Shown here in pieces: positions 1 through 7,165 of a stretch of 51,390 bases of DNA. Under the pieces are notes generated by a model. That model was not told where the DNA came from. It did not search any database and worked only from the letters and a program-made list of their open reading frames with translations. Each line of letters opens with the position of its first letter. The first letter of the stretch is position 1. Location: positions 1 through 51,390 of the forward strand of contig NZ_CADIKB010000040.1 in assembly GCF_902859825.1 (NCBI RefSeq), in the 5' to 3' direction. The DNA is from Paraburkholderia phenoliruptrix (GTDB lineage Bacteria; Pseudomonadota; Gammaproteobacteria; Burkholderiales; Burkholderiaceae). The translations under genes were made by a program, and so were the position numbers.

Positions 1-42
1 GACGCGCTGCTTCCCTGGAAGCTGCCGGCCAACCTACGCTGA
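1..42 (+). CDS. 3' end of an unidentified gene (partial)
   Basis: An open frame enters from the left edge and ends at a TGA at 40-42; the last residues read DALLPWKLPANLR. The LLPW tail recalls the C-terminus of IS66-family transposases, but 13 residues cannot prove it. It could also be chance. Confidence 0.3.
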   Translation, partial: DALLPWKLPANLR

Positions 43-280
43 TCCGCGTTCCCACCACATGTCACACGCTCCGTCACCTGAATTGAGGGGCGTCGCTGAT
101 GGACCGCATACAATCAACCTTCATCTGGTCACCATCTGACATACAGCGGTTCTCTCCTTTCAGGTCACTGTCACATTCGCGATTCAACGCCCAAACATAG
201 TGCCTTGAGAAAGACACATCAGCTGTCGGCCGCCCCGGCCATCGCGGATCACGCGGTGGCCTGTCGGATCTCACTTCGTT

Positions 281-529
281 TCAGCTCCCGCCGAAAAAGA
301 TATTGCATTGCGGCCCGGCAGTGCAGCGCTCGGCGCGCTTCATGCCGCTTTGCATCTGTGTGCCGGGCATGCCGCCGTATGACTGCGACGTCGTATCGGG
401 CGCGGCGCTTTGAGTCGCGGCGTTTTCCTGCTGGACCGGCGGCGACGTTTCCGGCATTGCTTGCGAATACGCGAGACCGCTCGTCACGAACAGGCCTGTC
501 GCACAGGCGACGATCAATCGTGTTTTCAC
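281..529 (-). CDS. small exported protein of unknown function
   Basis: An 82-residue frame. I start it at the GTG at 529 because AAGGAG lies five bases upstream; the longer ATG start at 559 has no comparable site. The N-terminus (KTRLIVACATGLFVTSGLAYSQA) is a typical Sec signal peptide with likely cleavage near AYSQA. The mature part is rich in Q, T, P and S, then ends in a short CTAGPQCNIFFGGS tail with two cysteines. Small secreted proteins of this style are common in Burkholderiaceae. I do not recognise a family and assign no function. Confidence 0.6.
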   Translation of the reverse strand: MKTRLIVACATGLFVTSGLAYSQAMPETSPPVQQENAATQSAAPDTTSQSYGGMPGTQMQSGMKRAERCTAGPQCNIFFGGS

Positions 530-861
530 GTTGGCTCCTTCATTACGTTCAACCTGCATGGGTGGGACGCGTCACTCGCCCGCGCACGCATGGCGCGTCA
601 TCGGCCATGACTGGACGAGCGAAAGACTCCGGTGGTGGGTGATTTGACAGATGAGGCGAGCAGTGCACCGCATGGAACGGTGCGAGTTGGCGTGCGAAGT
701 GGCAGGTATCAGCGGGTTTCGTGGACCCTCGACACACATAATCGCCCTGCTAGTGAGAGTTATAGGGCGGGCAACGCCGAAGCGGTAGCAGTTTCAACGT
801 ACCCGCGCCCCAAAAGCTGCGCACAAAGGTGCACCGAAGCCGGCCCAATGCCGGCGCGGCG
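530..861. other. intergenic stretch, no gene seen
   Basis: This gap separates two minus-strand genes. Frames crossing it are arginine-rich shadows without ribosome binding sites. I see no convincing promoter, terminator or repeat. Confidence 0.5.
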
Positions 862-1653
862 CTAGAAAGCGCTCTTGATCACGCCCCCGTCCGCGCGCAA
901 CGCGGCTCCGGTGGTGGCCGACGCGAGCGGACTGGCAATATAGGCCACGAGCGACGCCACTTCCTGCGGCGAACCGAATCGCTTGATGAGCGAGGTGGGA
1001 CGGACCTTTTCAAAGAACTCCTTCTCGAACGCTTCAAACGATTTGCCGTCGGCCTTCGCGAGCGTCTCCACGAACTCACCCACGCCGCGCGATTTCGTTG
1101 GGCCCGGCAGCACGCTATTGACCGTGATGCCCGTGCCGGCAACGGCTTCCGCCAGTCCGCGGGCGACCGCCAGCTGCGCGGTTTTCGTCATCCCGTAGTG
1201 GATCATTTCAGCCGGAATCTGCACCGCGCTTTCGCTGGAGATGAAAATGATGCGCCCCCAGTTGGCGCGCTTCATCGCGGGCAAAAAGAGCCGGGCGAGA
1301 CGTACGCCGCTCAGGACATTCACGTCGAAAAAACGCTGCCAGTCCGCGTCGGGGATGTCTTCAAACGGCTTCGGCTCGAAGATGCCGAGATTGTTGACGA
1401 GAATCTCCACGTCCGGATAGCGTCGCGCGAGTTCTTCGGCCGAAGCGGCCGTGCTGAGGTCGCCCGCGAATCCCACCACATCGCCGCCCGTTTGCGCTTT
1501 CAGCTGCGCAACGACGTCATCCACGGATGACTGTGCGCGGCCGTTCACGATCACGCGCGCGCCCTCCTGCGCCAACGTGCTGGCGATTGCGAGACCGATG
1601 CCGGCTGTGCTGCCGCTCACCAGCGCGAGTTTGCCCGTCAGATTCAGGTCCAT
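862..1653 (-). CDS. SDR family NAD(P)-dependent oxidoreductase
   Basis: A 263-residue classical short-chain dehydrogenase. It has the cofactor glycine motif GSTAGIG (residues 14-20), the NNLG motif near 87-90, the catalytic Ser near 140 and the YxxxK pair Y153/K157. Length is normal for the family. The substrate cannot be told. It lies downstream of a second SDR on the same strand with about 70 bases between them, so the two are probably co-transcribed, divergently from the LysR gene at 2624. The likely role is oxidation or reduction of a small hydroxy or keto compound in the cytoplasm. Confidence 0.9.
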   Translation of the reverse strand: MDLNLTGKLALVSGSTAGIGLAIASTLAQEGARVIVNGRAQSSVDDVVAQLKAQTGGDVVGFAGDLSTAASAEELARRYPDVEILVNNLGIFEPKPFEDIPDADWQRFFDVNVLSGVRLARLFLPAMKRANWGRIIFISSESAVQIPAEMIHYGMTKTAQLAVARGLAEAVAGTGITVNSVLPGPTKSRGVGEFVETLAKADGKSFEAFEKEFFEKVRPTSLIKRFGSPQEVASLVAYIASPLASATTGAALRADGGVIKSAF

Positions 1654-1724
1654 GGGTCATGTCCTTTCATTGAGTGAAGTCAAAGTAGCGGCATCGGCGC
1701 ATGCACGCCGGATGCCGCAACGGT

Positions 1725-2489
1725 TCACGTACGCGTAATGGATGCACCACCGTCGACGAGCGACGCGGTGCCGGTCACGAACGACGAATCGTCCGATGCG
1801 AGGTACAGCACCGACCGCGCCAGCTCTTCCGGCCTGGCGACGCGCTTGAGCGCATGCAGCCCGGTCACGAAGGCCTGCGACTCGTGGCTGTCGTTCATGC
1901 CGCGATACATCTCCGTGTCGACCGCGCCCGGAAGCACCGCGTTCACGCGCACGCCTTGCGCGCCGTACTCGGCGGCGAGCGCCTGCGTCAAACCGATCAG
2001 TCCGGCCTTGCTCGCCGCGTAGGCCGCCGTGCCCGGAAACGCGAACGAGTAGCCAACGAAGGTCGACGTGAAGATGATCGACCCGCCGCCCTGCTTCAGC
2101 ATTTCGGGAATCTGGTGCTTCGCGCCAAGAAAGGCACTCGTGAGATTGGTGGCCAGCGCGGTGTTCCAGCCCGCTTCGGAAATGCCGGTGCTCGGCCCCA
2201 TTTCGCCGAGCGTGCCGGCGTTGTTGTAGGCGATGTCCAGACGGCCGAAGCGGCTCACGGCGAGCGCGACGAGCGCCTTTGCAAAGTCTTCCGATTGCAC
2301 GTCGCCGGCGAGATACGCCGCTTCGCCGTCTTCCGCGGCGATCTCTGCCGCGAGCGCTTCGAGTTCGGCCGCGCGGCGCGCCGCCATCACCACTTTGGCG
2401 CCTTCCTTCGCGAACAGCTTTGCAGTCGCGCGGCCAATTCCTGAACTGGCGCCCGTCACGATGGCGACTTTTCCCGTCAAGCGTTGCAT
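1725..2489 (-). CDS. SDR family oxidoreductase
   Basis: A 254-residue classical SDR. I start it at the ATG at 2489, preceded by AGGAGAGG; the frame extends upstream but that part is not SDR-like. TGASSGIG is at residues 12-19, NNAG at 89-92, Ser142, and Y157/K161 in a YAASK context. The C-terminal DGG motif common to 3-ketoacyl reductase-like SDRs is present. It is divergent from the LysR gene with about 130 bases between the starts, the classic layout for a LysR-controlled target. The substrate is unknown. Confidence 0.9.
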   Translation of the reverse strand: MQRLTGKVAIVTGASSGIGRATAKLFAKEGAKVVMAARRAAELEALAAEIAAEDGEAAYLAGDVQSEDFAKALVALAVSRFGRLDIAYNNAGTLGEMGPSTGISEAGWNTALATNLTSAFLGAKHQIPEMLKQGGGSIIFTSTFVGYSFAFPGTAAYAASKAGLIGLTQALAAEYGAQGVRVNAVLPGAVDTEMYRGMNDSHESQAFVTGLHALKRVARPEELARSVLYLASDDSSFVTGTASLVDGGASITRT

Positions 2490-2623
2490 GTCCTCTCTCC
2501 TGATGCATGTCGGCCGCTGCCCGATGCGTCGGCCCGTGGAAGCACTATAGGCTTCACTCCCCATGGCAGAAAGGCCTAAAACATGGTCCTATCAGTCAGT
2601 TTTTGTGAATGATGGAGACGTGA

Positions 2624-3553
2624 ATGGACCGCTTGCGCGCTTATGAGGTCTTCGTGACGGTGGTCAGCCGTGGTGGCTTCGCCCGCGCGGCGGAGATGCT
2701 CGGCACCTCGCCCGCCAATGTGACCCGCTATGTGAACGAACTGGAAGCGCATCTCGGCACGCGCCTTCTGAATCGCACGTCGCGCACGCTGTCTCTAACC
2801 GAAGGCGGCGAGACGCTTTACGCGCGCTGCAAATCCATTCTCGACGATGTCGCCGAAACCGAAGGGCTCGTGTCGTCCGCCTCGGTCGAGCCGCGCGGAC
2901 GCCTGCGCATCAATGCGCCCGTGAGCTTCGGCATCCTGCATCTGGCGCCGCTCTGGCCCGAGTTCATGCGCAAATATCCCGGCATTGAATTGGACGTGGG
3001 GCTGATCGACCGCGTTGTCGATATCGTCGACGAAGGCTACGATCTCGCCATTCGCATTTCGCGCGCCGGCTCGACCAACCATGCAGCGCGCAAGCTCGCG
3101 ACTTCGCAAAACATCCTGTGCGCGTCGCCGGCCTATCTGGCTCGCGCCGGCATACCGGCAGCGCCCGCGGATCTGCTCGGGCATCGCTGTATCGGCTATA
3201 CCTATGCGGCTACGGGCGACGAGTGGCAACTGATCGACCGCGGCGGCAAGACGCACGCGATCAAGGTGGACTGCCACATGCATACGAATAACGGCGATAC
3301 GGCGCGCGCAGCGGCGCTCGCCGGGCACGGGCTGCTCTGGCAGCCCACCTTCCTGATCGGCAACGATCTGCGTGCCGGCACGCTCGTGCACGTGTTGCCC
3401 GACTATCGCTTGCCTGAGATCGACATACTCGCCCTGTATCCAAGCCGTCGACACCTGAGCGCCCGCGTGCGCGTGATGATCGACTTCCTGGTCGATGCGC
3501 TTGGCGGAATTCCTCCATGGGATCGCGCCGAGACAAACGCCGTCCCGGCATAG
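2624..3553 (+). CDS. LysR-family transcriptional regulator
   Basis: A 309-residue protein with the N-terminal winged helix-turn-helix of LysR regulators (residues about 1-60: FARAAEMLGTSPANVTRYVNELE, with LNRTSRTLSLTEGG marking the wing). A type 2 periplasmic-binding-like effector domain runs from about 90 to 295. The LysR subgroup resembles DsdA/AaeR/PecT-like regulators that often control a divergent oxidoreductase. It probably regulates the two SDR genes transcribed away from it; control of the downstream porin operon is possible but less likely, because that operon has its own DeoR gene. Confidence 0.9.
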   Translation: MDRLRAYEVFVTVVSRGGFARAAEMLGTSPANVTRYVNELEAHLGTRLLNRTSRTLSLTEGGETLYARCKSILDDVAETEGLVSSASVEPRGRLRINAPVSFGILHLAPLWPEFMRKYPGIELDVGLIDRVVDIVDEGYDLAIRISRAGSTNHAARKLATSQNILCASPAYLARAGIPAAPADLLGHRCIGYTYAATGDEWQLIDRGGKTHAIKVDCHMHTNNGDTARAAALAGHGLLWQPTFLIGNDLRAGTLVHVLPDYRLPEIDILALYPSRRHLSARVRVMIDFLVDALGGIPPWDRAETNAVPA

Positions 3554-3655
3554 ACCTCATCGACAGAACCCGTCCAGCAACACCGCTGACGCCTGACTCA
3601 TCAGTCAGGAACGGCGCTCGTCCCCTCTCGCCGCCCTTCCTCGCCAAAAAAACGA

Positions 3656-3785
3656 TTGACTCGATCAAAATCAGGGTTAACTCCTGCTTGGTTCGATCAA
3701 ATAAGCGACATAGAATGACTACAACGATCAAACACACGAGGCCTGTTGCACAGCGGCCCCGCGCCAAATGATTGATTCGCTCAAA
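3656..3785 (+). promoter_or_regulatory. promoter with phased CGATCAAA operator boxes upstream of the porin operon
   Basis: A sigma70-type promoter is visible: TTGGTT at 3688-3693, a 17-base spacer and TAGAAT at 3711-3716, giving a start near 3723. CGATCAAA occurs at 3662-3669, 3694-3701 and 3725-3732, with CGCTCAAA at 3778-3785. Start-to-start steps are 32, 31 and 53 bases, close to 3, 3 and 5 helical turns. The second box sits in the promoter spacer and the third at the start site, which suits a repressor. The DeoR protein encoded in the same operon (12,391) is my preferred ligand; this is inference. Confidence 0.6.
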
Positions 3786-3811
3786 CCCGCAAACGACTGG
3801 AGACAAAACGA

Positions 3812-4960
3812 ATGAGAAGGTCCCTCGCGCTGCTCAGCACGCTCGGTTTCGCCGTATCGGCTCATGCACAGAGCAGCGTCACGCTGTACGGTCTGATCGA
3901 CACATCGCTCATGTACACGAACAACCAGAAAGGCGGCACGGCCTGGCAGATGTCGAGCGGCGTGGAATCCGGCAGCCGTTGGGGGCTGAAGGGCGTCGAG
4001 GATCTGGGCGGCGGCCTGAAAGCGATCTTTACATTGGAAAACGGCTTCAGCGGTACGACCGGCACGCTCGGCCAGAACGGCCGGATGTTCGGCCGCGCCG
4101 CCTGGGTCGGCATGAACACGCCCTACGGCACAGTGACGCTCGGCCGGCAGAACGAGCCGTCCGCGGATTTCGTCGGCCCGCTGATTGCCGCGAACCAGTG
4201 GGCAGGCGGCATCGGCGCACATCCGGGCGACACCGACAACCTCTATGTCAACGCGCGCATCAGCAACAGCGTCAAGTACATCTCGCAGGACTATGGCGGA
4301 TTCCGCGCCGGCGCGCTGTTCAGCTTCGGCGGTACGGCAGGCAACTTCAACAACAACCGCATCTGGAGCATCGCCGCCGGCTATAACCGCGGACCGCTCG
4401 CGCTCGGCGTGTCCTATATCGACACCTCGCGCCCGAACACCGCACTGTGGGACGGCACGGCCGGCGCCGCCGCCATTTCGCCGAACAACACGCCGATCTA
4501 TTCGGGCTACACGTCGGCGCGCACGCAGCGCGTCGCGTCCGTGGGCGGCAACTACACGTTCGGCGCGGCGAAGTTCGGCCTTGTCTACTCGAATTCGCGC
4601 TTCGAGGATCTGGGCTCCGGCGCGGCGTCCGCGCCCATTGCCCGCTACAACGGCGCGACGGCCGTCTTCGACAACGCCGAAGCAAACTTCAGCTACCAGT
4701 TCACGCCGGCGCTGCTCGTGGGGCTCGCGTACAACTACACGCGCAGCCATGGCGCCGGCGACGCACACTACAACCAGGTGAATGCCGGCGCCGACTATTT
4801 TCTGTCCAAGCGCACCGACGTCTATCTGACCACCGGCTATCAGCGCGCGAGCGGCACCGACTCGACCGGCAAGACCGCCGTGGCCGCGTTGTGGCCGGTC
4901 AGCGCGTCGAGCAATTCGCATCAGATCGTCGCGGCCCTCGGCTTGCGCCACAAGTTCTGA
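3812..4960 (+). CDS. outer-membrane porin, Gram-negative OmpC-like (Burkholderia type)
   Basis: A 382-residue trimeric beta-barrel porin. A Sec signal peptide (MRRSLALLSTLGFAVSAHAQ) is followed by SSVTLYGLIDT, the standard first strand of Burkholderiaceae porins. SRWGLKGVEDLGGGLKA and the final LRHKF with terminal aromatic Phe (the BAM assembly signal) are also present. GGAGA lies upstream of the start. As first gene of a catabolic operon it probably admits the anionic or sugar-like substrate to the periplasm. The specific solute is unknown. Confidence 0.93.
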   Translation: MRRSLALLSTLGFAVSAHAQSSVTLYGLIDTSLMYTNNQKGGTAWQMSSGVESGSRWGLKGVEDLGGGLKAIFTLENGFSGTTGTLGQNGRMFGRAAWVGMNTPYGTVTLGRQNEPSADFVGPLIAANQWAGGIGAHPGDTDNLYVNARISNSVKYISQDYGGFRAGALFSFGGTAGNFNNNRIWSIAAGYNRGPLALGVSYIDTSRPNTALWDGTAGAAAISPNNTPIYSGYTSARTQRVASVGGNYTFGAAKFGLVYSNSRFEDLGSGAASAPIARYNGATAVFDNAEANFSYQFTPALLVGLAYNYTRSHGAGDAHYNQVNAGADYFLSKRTDVYLTTGYQRASGTDSTGKTAVAALWPVSASSNSHQIVAALGLRHKF

Positions 4961-5040
4961 AGCAGCGGCAGAAGGACCGTATCAACCTGAGTTTCGCCGA
5001 CGCAAAGAGCCGGCCGGCGAGCACCGTGGAGAGTTCTGGC

Positions 5041-5928
5041 ATGTCAGTTACATTCAAGGGCATCGTTCCCGCGCTGATCACCCCGATGACCGCCGACGAA
5101 GAAATCGACGAAGCCGGTCTGCGCACGCTTGTCGACCGTCTGATCGACGCGGGCGTGCACGGCCTCTTCGTGCTCGGCACCAACGGCGAATTCATCGCGC
5201 TGAACGAGGCCGAAAAACTGCGCGTCGCGCGCATTGCGGTCGATCAGGCTCGCGGGCGCGTCCCGGTCATCGCCGGCACGGGCGCCTACGCCACGCGCGA
5301 GGTGATCGCGCTCAATCACAAGATGCAGGATGTCGGGGTGGATGCGGTCTCGGTCATCACGCCCTACTTTAACGGCGCGACGCAGCAGGAGCTCTTCACG
5401 CATTACGAGCGCATTGCGACAGGCACCTCGCTGCCCGTCATGCTTTACACGATCCCGGCCAAGGCCGGCATCACGTTGAATGTCGACACCGTGCGGCGTC
5501 TCGCCGAGATTCCGAATATTCGCGGCATCAAGGACAGCGGCGGCGATTTCGACCGCCTGCTACAGCTGATCAACTTGCGCCGCGACGACTTCGCCGTGTT
5601 CACCGGCACCGACTCGATGATTCTGTGGACCCTGATCGCGGGCGGCGACGGCGCCGTCGCGGCCACGACCAATGCGGTGCCGGGCGTCGTCATGTCGATC
5701 TGGAACAACTTCCACGCGGGCGAGATCGATGCCGCGCGTCGCGCTCAGGAATCGCTGCGCGCACTGCGCGACGCGTTCGCGCTCGGCACCCTGCCCGTCG
5801 TGCTGAAAACCGCCGCGACGATGCTCGGCATGCCGGCGGGCCCCGCGCGCGCGCCCGCCCAACCCCTCGACGACGCCGCGCGCGGGCGTCTTGCGAAAGC
5901 GCTCGCGCAGTATCCGCGAGCCGTCTAA
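5041..5928 (+). CDS. dihydrodipicolinate synthase/N-acetylneuraminate lyase family aldolase
   Basis: A 295-residue TIM-barrel class I aldolase or dehydratase. GTNGEF (about 46-51) is the family's carboxylate-binding loop. Tyr136 (in LPVMLYTIPAKAG) and the Schiff-base Lys164 (in GIKDSGGD) are both present. The YTIPAKAG segment differs from the YNVPGRT of true DapA, so lysine synthesis is unlikely. I expect cleavage or dehydration of a 2-keto-3-deoxy sugar acid, as in KDG aldolase or dehydratase relatives. The start is the ATG at 5041; the frame runs far upstream inside the porin gene and that part is not real. It follows the porin by about 80 bases in the operon. Confidence 0.88.
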   Translation: MSVTFKGIVPALITPMTADEEIDEAGLRTLVDRLIDAGVHGLFVLGTNGEFIALNEAEKLRVARIAVDQARGRVPVIAGTGAYATREVIALNHKMQDVGVDAVSVITPYFNGATQQELFTHYERIATGTSLPVMLYTIPAKAGITLNVDTVRRLAEIPNIRGIKDSGGDFDRLLQLINLRRDDFAVFTGTDSMILWTLIAGGDGAVAATTNAVPGVVMSIWNNFHAGEIDAARRAQESLRALRDAFALGTLPVVLKTAATMLGMPAGPARAPAQPLDDAARGRLAKALAQYPRAV

Positions 5929-5995
5929 CCGCGAGCCGGACAGACCAGCACCGCTCGACAGCACTGACAGCACCGACAGCACAAGGATTTGCACT

Positions 5996-7165
5996 ATGTC
6001 TTCCGTTTATCACTTCCAGACCGTCAACCATATCGTGCATGGGCCGAACAGCCTTGATCAGTTGCCCGAAAAACTCGCGCTGCTTGACCGGCCGGTTCGC
6101 CGCATCGCCTTCATCACCCAGCCGGCGATGGAAGCCAACGGCGTGGCCGCGCGCGTCGTCGAAACCCTGGCGAAGAAGGACATCGAGGTGCTGACGGTGC
6201 GCGACGTGCAGCCGGAGCCGACCATCGAAAACGTGGAGACGGTGTACCGCGACCAGATTGCGCCGTTTGCGCCCGACGCCGTGCTGGCCGTCGGCGGCGG
6301 CAGCGTGCTCGACGCGGCCAAGCTCTTTGCCGTGCGCCTGACGAATCACGCGCCGCTGCGCGATTGGCTCGGCATCGATCTGATTGCGTCGCCCGGCAAG
6401 CCGTTGATTCTCGTGCCCACCACGTCCGGCACCGGTTCGGAAGTCACGCCGAATGCGATCGTCACGTTGCCCGACGAAGAACTGAAAGTCGGCATTGTGA
6501 GCCGCCATTTGCTGCCGCAGCTCGTCATTCTGGACGCGACGCTCACGCTCGATCTGCCCAAGCCGATCACCGCCGCAACCGGCATGGACGCGTTCATCCA
6601 CGCGCTGGAATCGTATATCTCGACCAAGGCCAATCCGGTCAGCGACATGTACGCGATGGAATCGATGCGGCTGATCGGCGCGAACCTGATCGAAGCGTAC
6701 GAGAACGGCCATTCGCTGAAGGCGCGCGAAGCCATGCTGCTCGGCTCCATGTACGGCGGCCTCGCGCTGACGGCAGCCGGCACCGCCGCCGTGCACGCCC
6801 TCGCCTATCCGCTTGGCGGCATGTTCAACATCACGCATGGCGTGGCGAATTCGATGCTGCTGCCGCATGTGATGGAATTCAACCTCGACGCCATCGTCGG
6901 GCGTCTTGCCCGTGTCGCGCACGCGCTCGGTCTCGTGCGACACGACGACAGCGACGACGCCGCCGCGAACGCGCTGCTCGCGCGTCTTCGCGAATGGACC
7001 GCCGCGCTCGCGATTCCGCAAGACCTGCGCAAATTCGGTGTGGCCGAAGCGCACCTGGATGCGCTCGCCGTGGCGGCGTCGAAAGTGAAGCGGCTGCTCG
7101 GCAACAACCCGAAGCCGCTGAATCTCGACGACATCAAGGCGATCTATCGCCGCCTGCTGCCATGA
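5996..7165 (+). CDS. iron-containing alcohol dehydrogenase
   Basis: A 389-residue group III (iron-type) alcohol dehydrogenase. The NAD-binding GGGSVLDAAK is at about 98-107. PTTSGTGSEVTP and the metal-binding region GMDAFIHALESY followed by HALAYPLGGMFNITHGVANSMLLPHV carry the expected Asp and His ligands. Start at the ATG at 5996; the upstream in-frame extension has repeated DST residues and no homology. The stop overlaps the next start (ATGA), so it is translationally coupled to the kinase-PdxA2 gene. It probably oxidises or reduces a hydroxy acid or aldehyde intermediate of the acid-sugar pathway. The substrate is not determined. Confidence 0.92.
   Translation: MSSVYHFQTVNHIVHGPNSLDQLPEKLALLDRPVRRIAFITQPAMEANGVAARVVETLAKKDIEVLTVRDVQPEPTIENVETVYRDQIAPFAPDAVLAVGGGSVLDAAKLFAVRLTNHAPLRDWLGIDLIASPGKPLILVPTTSGTGSEVTPNAIVTLPDEELKVGIVSRHLLPQLVILDATLTLDLPKPITAATGMDAFIHALESYISTKANPVSDMYAMESMRLIGANLIEAYENGHSLKAREAMLLGSMYGGLALTAAGTAAVHALAYPLGGMFNITHGVANSMLLPHVMEFNLDAIVGRLARVAHALGLVRHDDSDDAAANALLARLREWTAALAIPQDLRKFGVAEAHLDALAVAASKVKRLLGNNPKPLNLDDIKAIYRRLLP

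Noticed and set aside
3728..4951. 407-residue minus-strand frame opposite the porin
   Set aside because: Arg/Ala/Val-rich shadow; the plus strand encodes a clear porin with signal peptide and terminal Phe.
5041..5928. True lysine-pathway DapA
   Set aside because: The catalytic segment is YTIPAKAG instead of YNVPGRT and the gene sits in a catabolic operon.
6364..7161. Long N-terminal extension of the kinase-PdxA2 frame
   Set aside because: It overlaps the alcohol dehydrogenase in another frame, is Arg-rich, and the family starts at the ATGA overlap at 7162.
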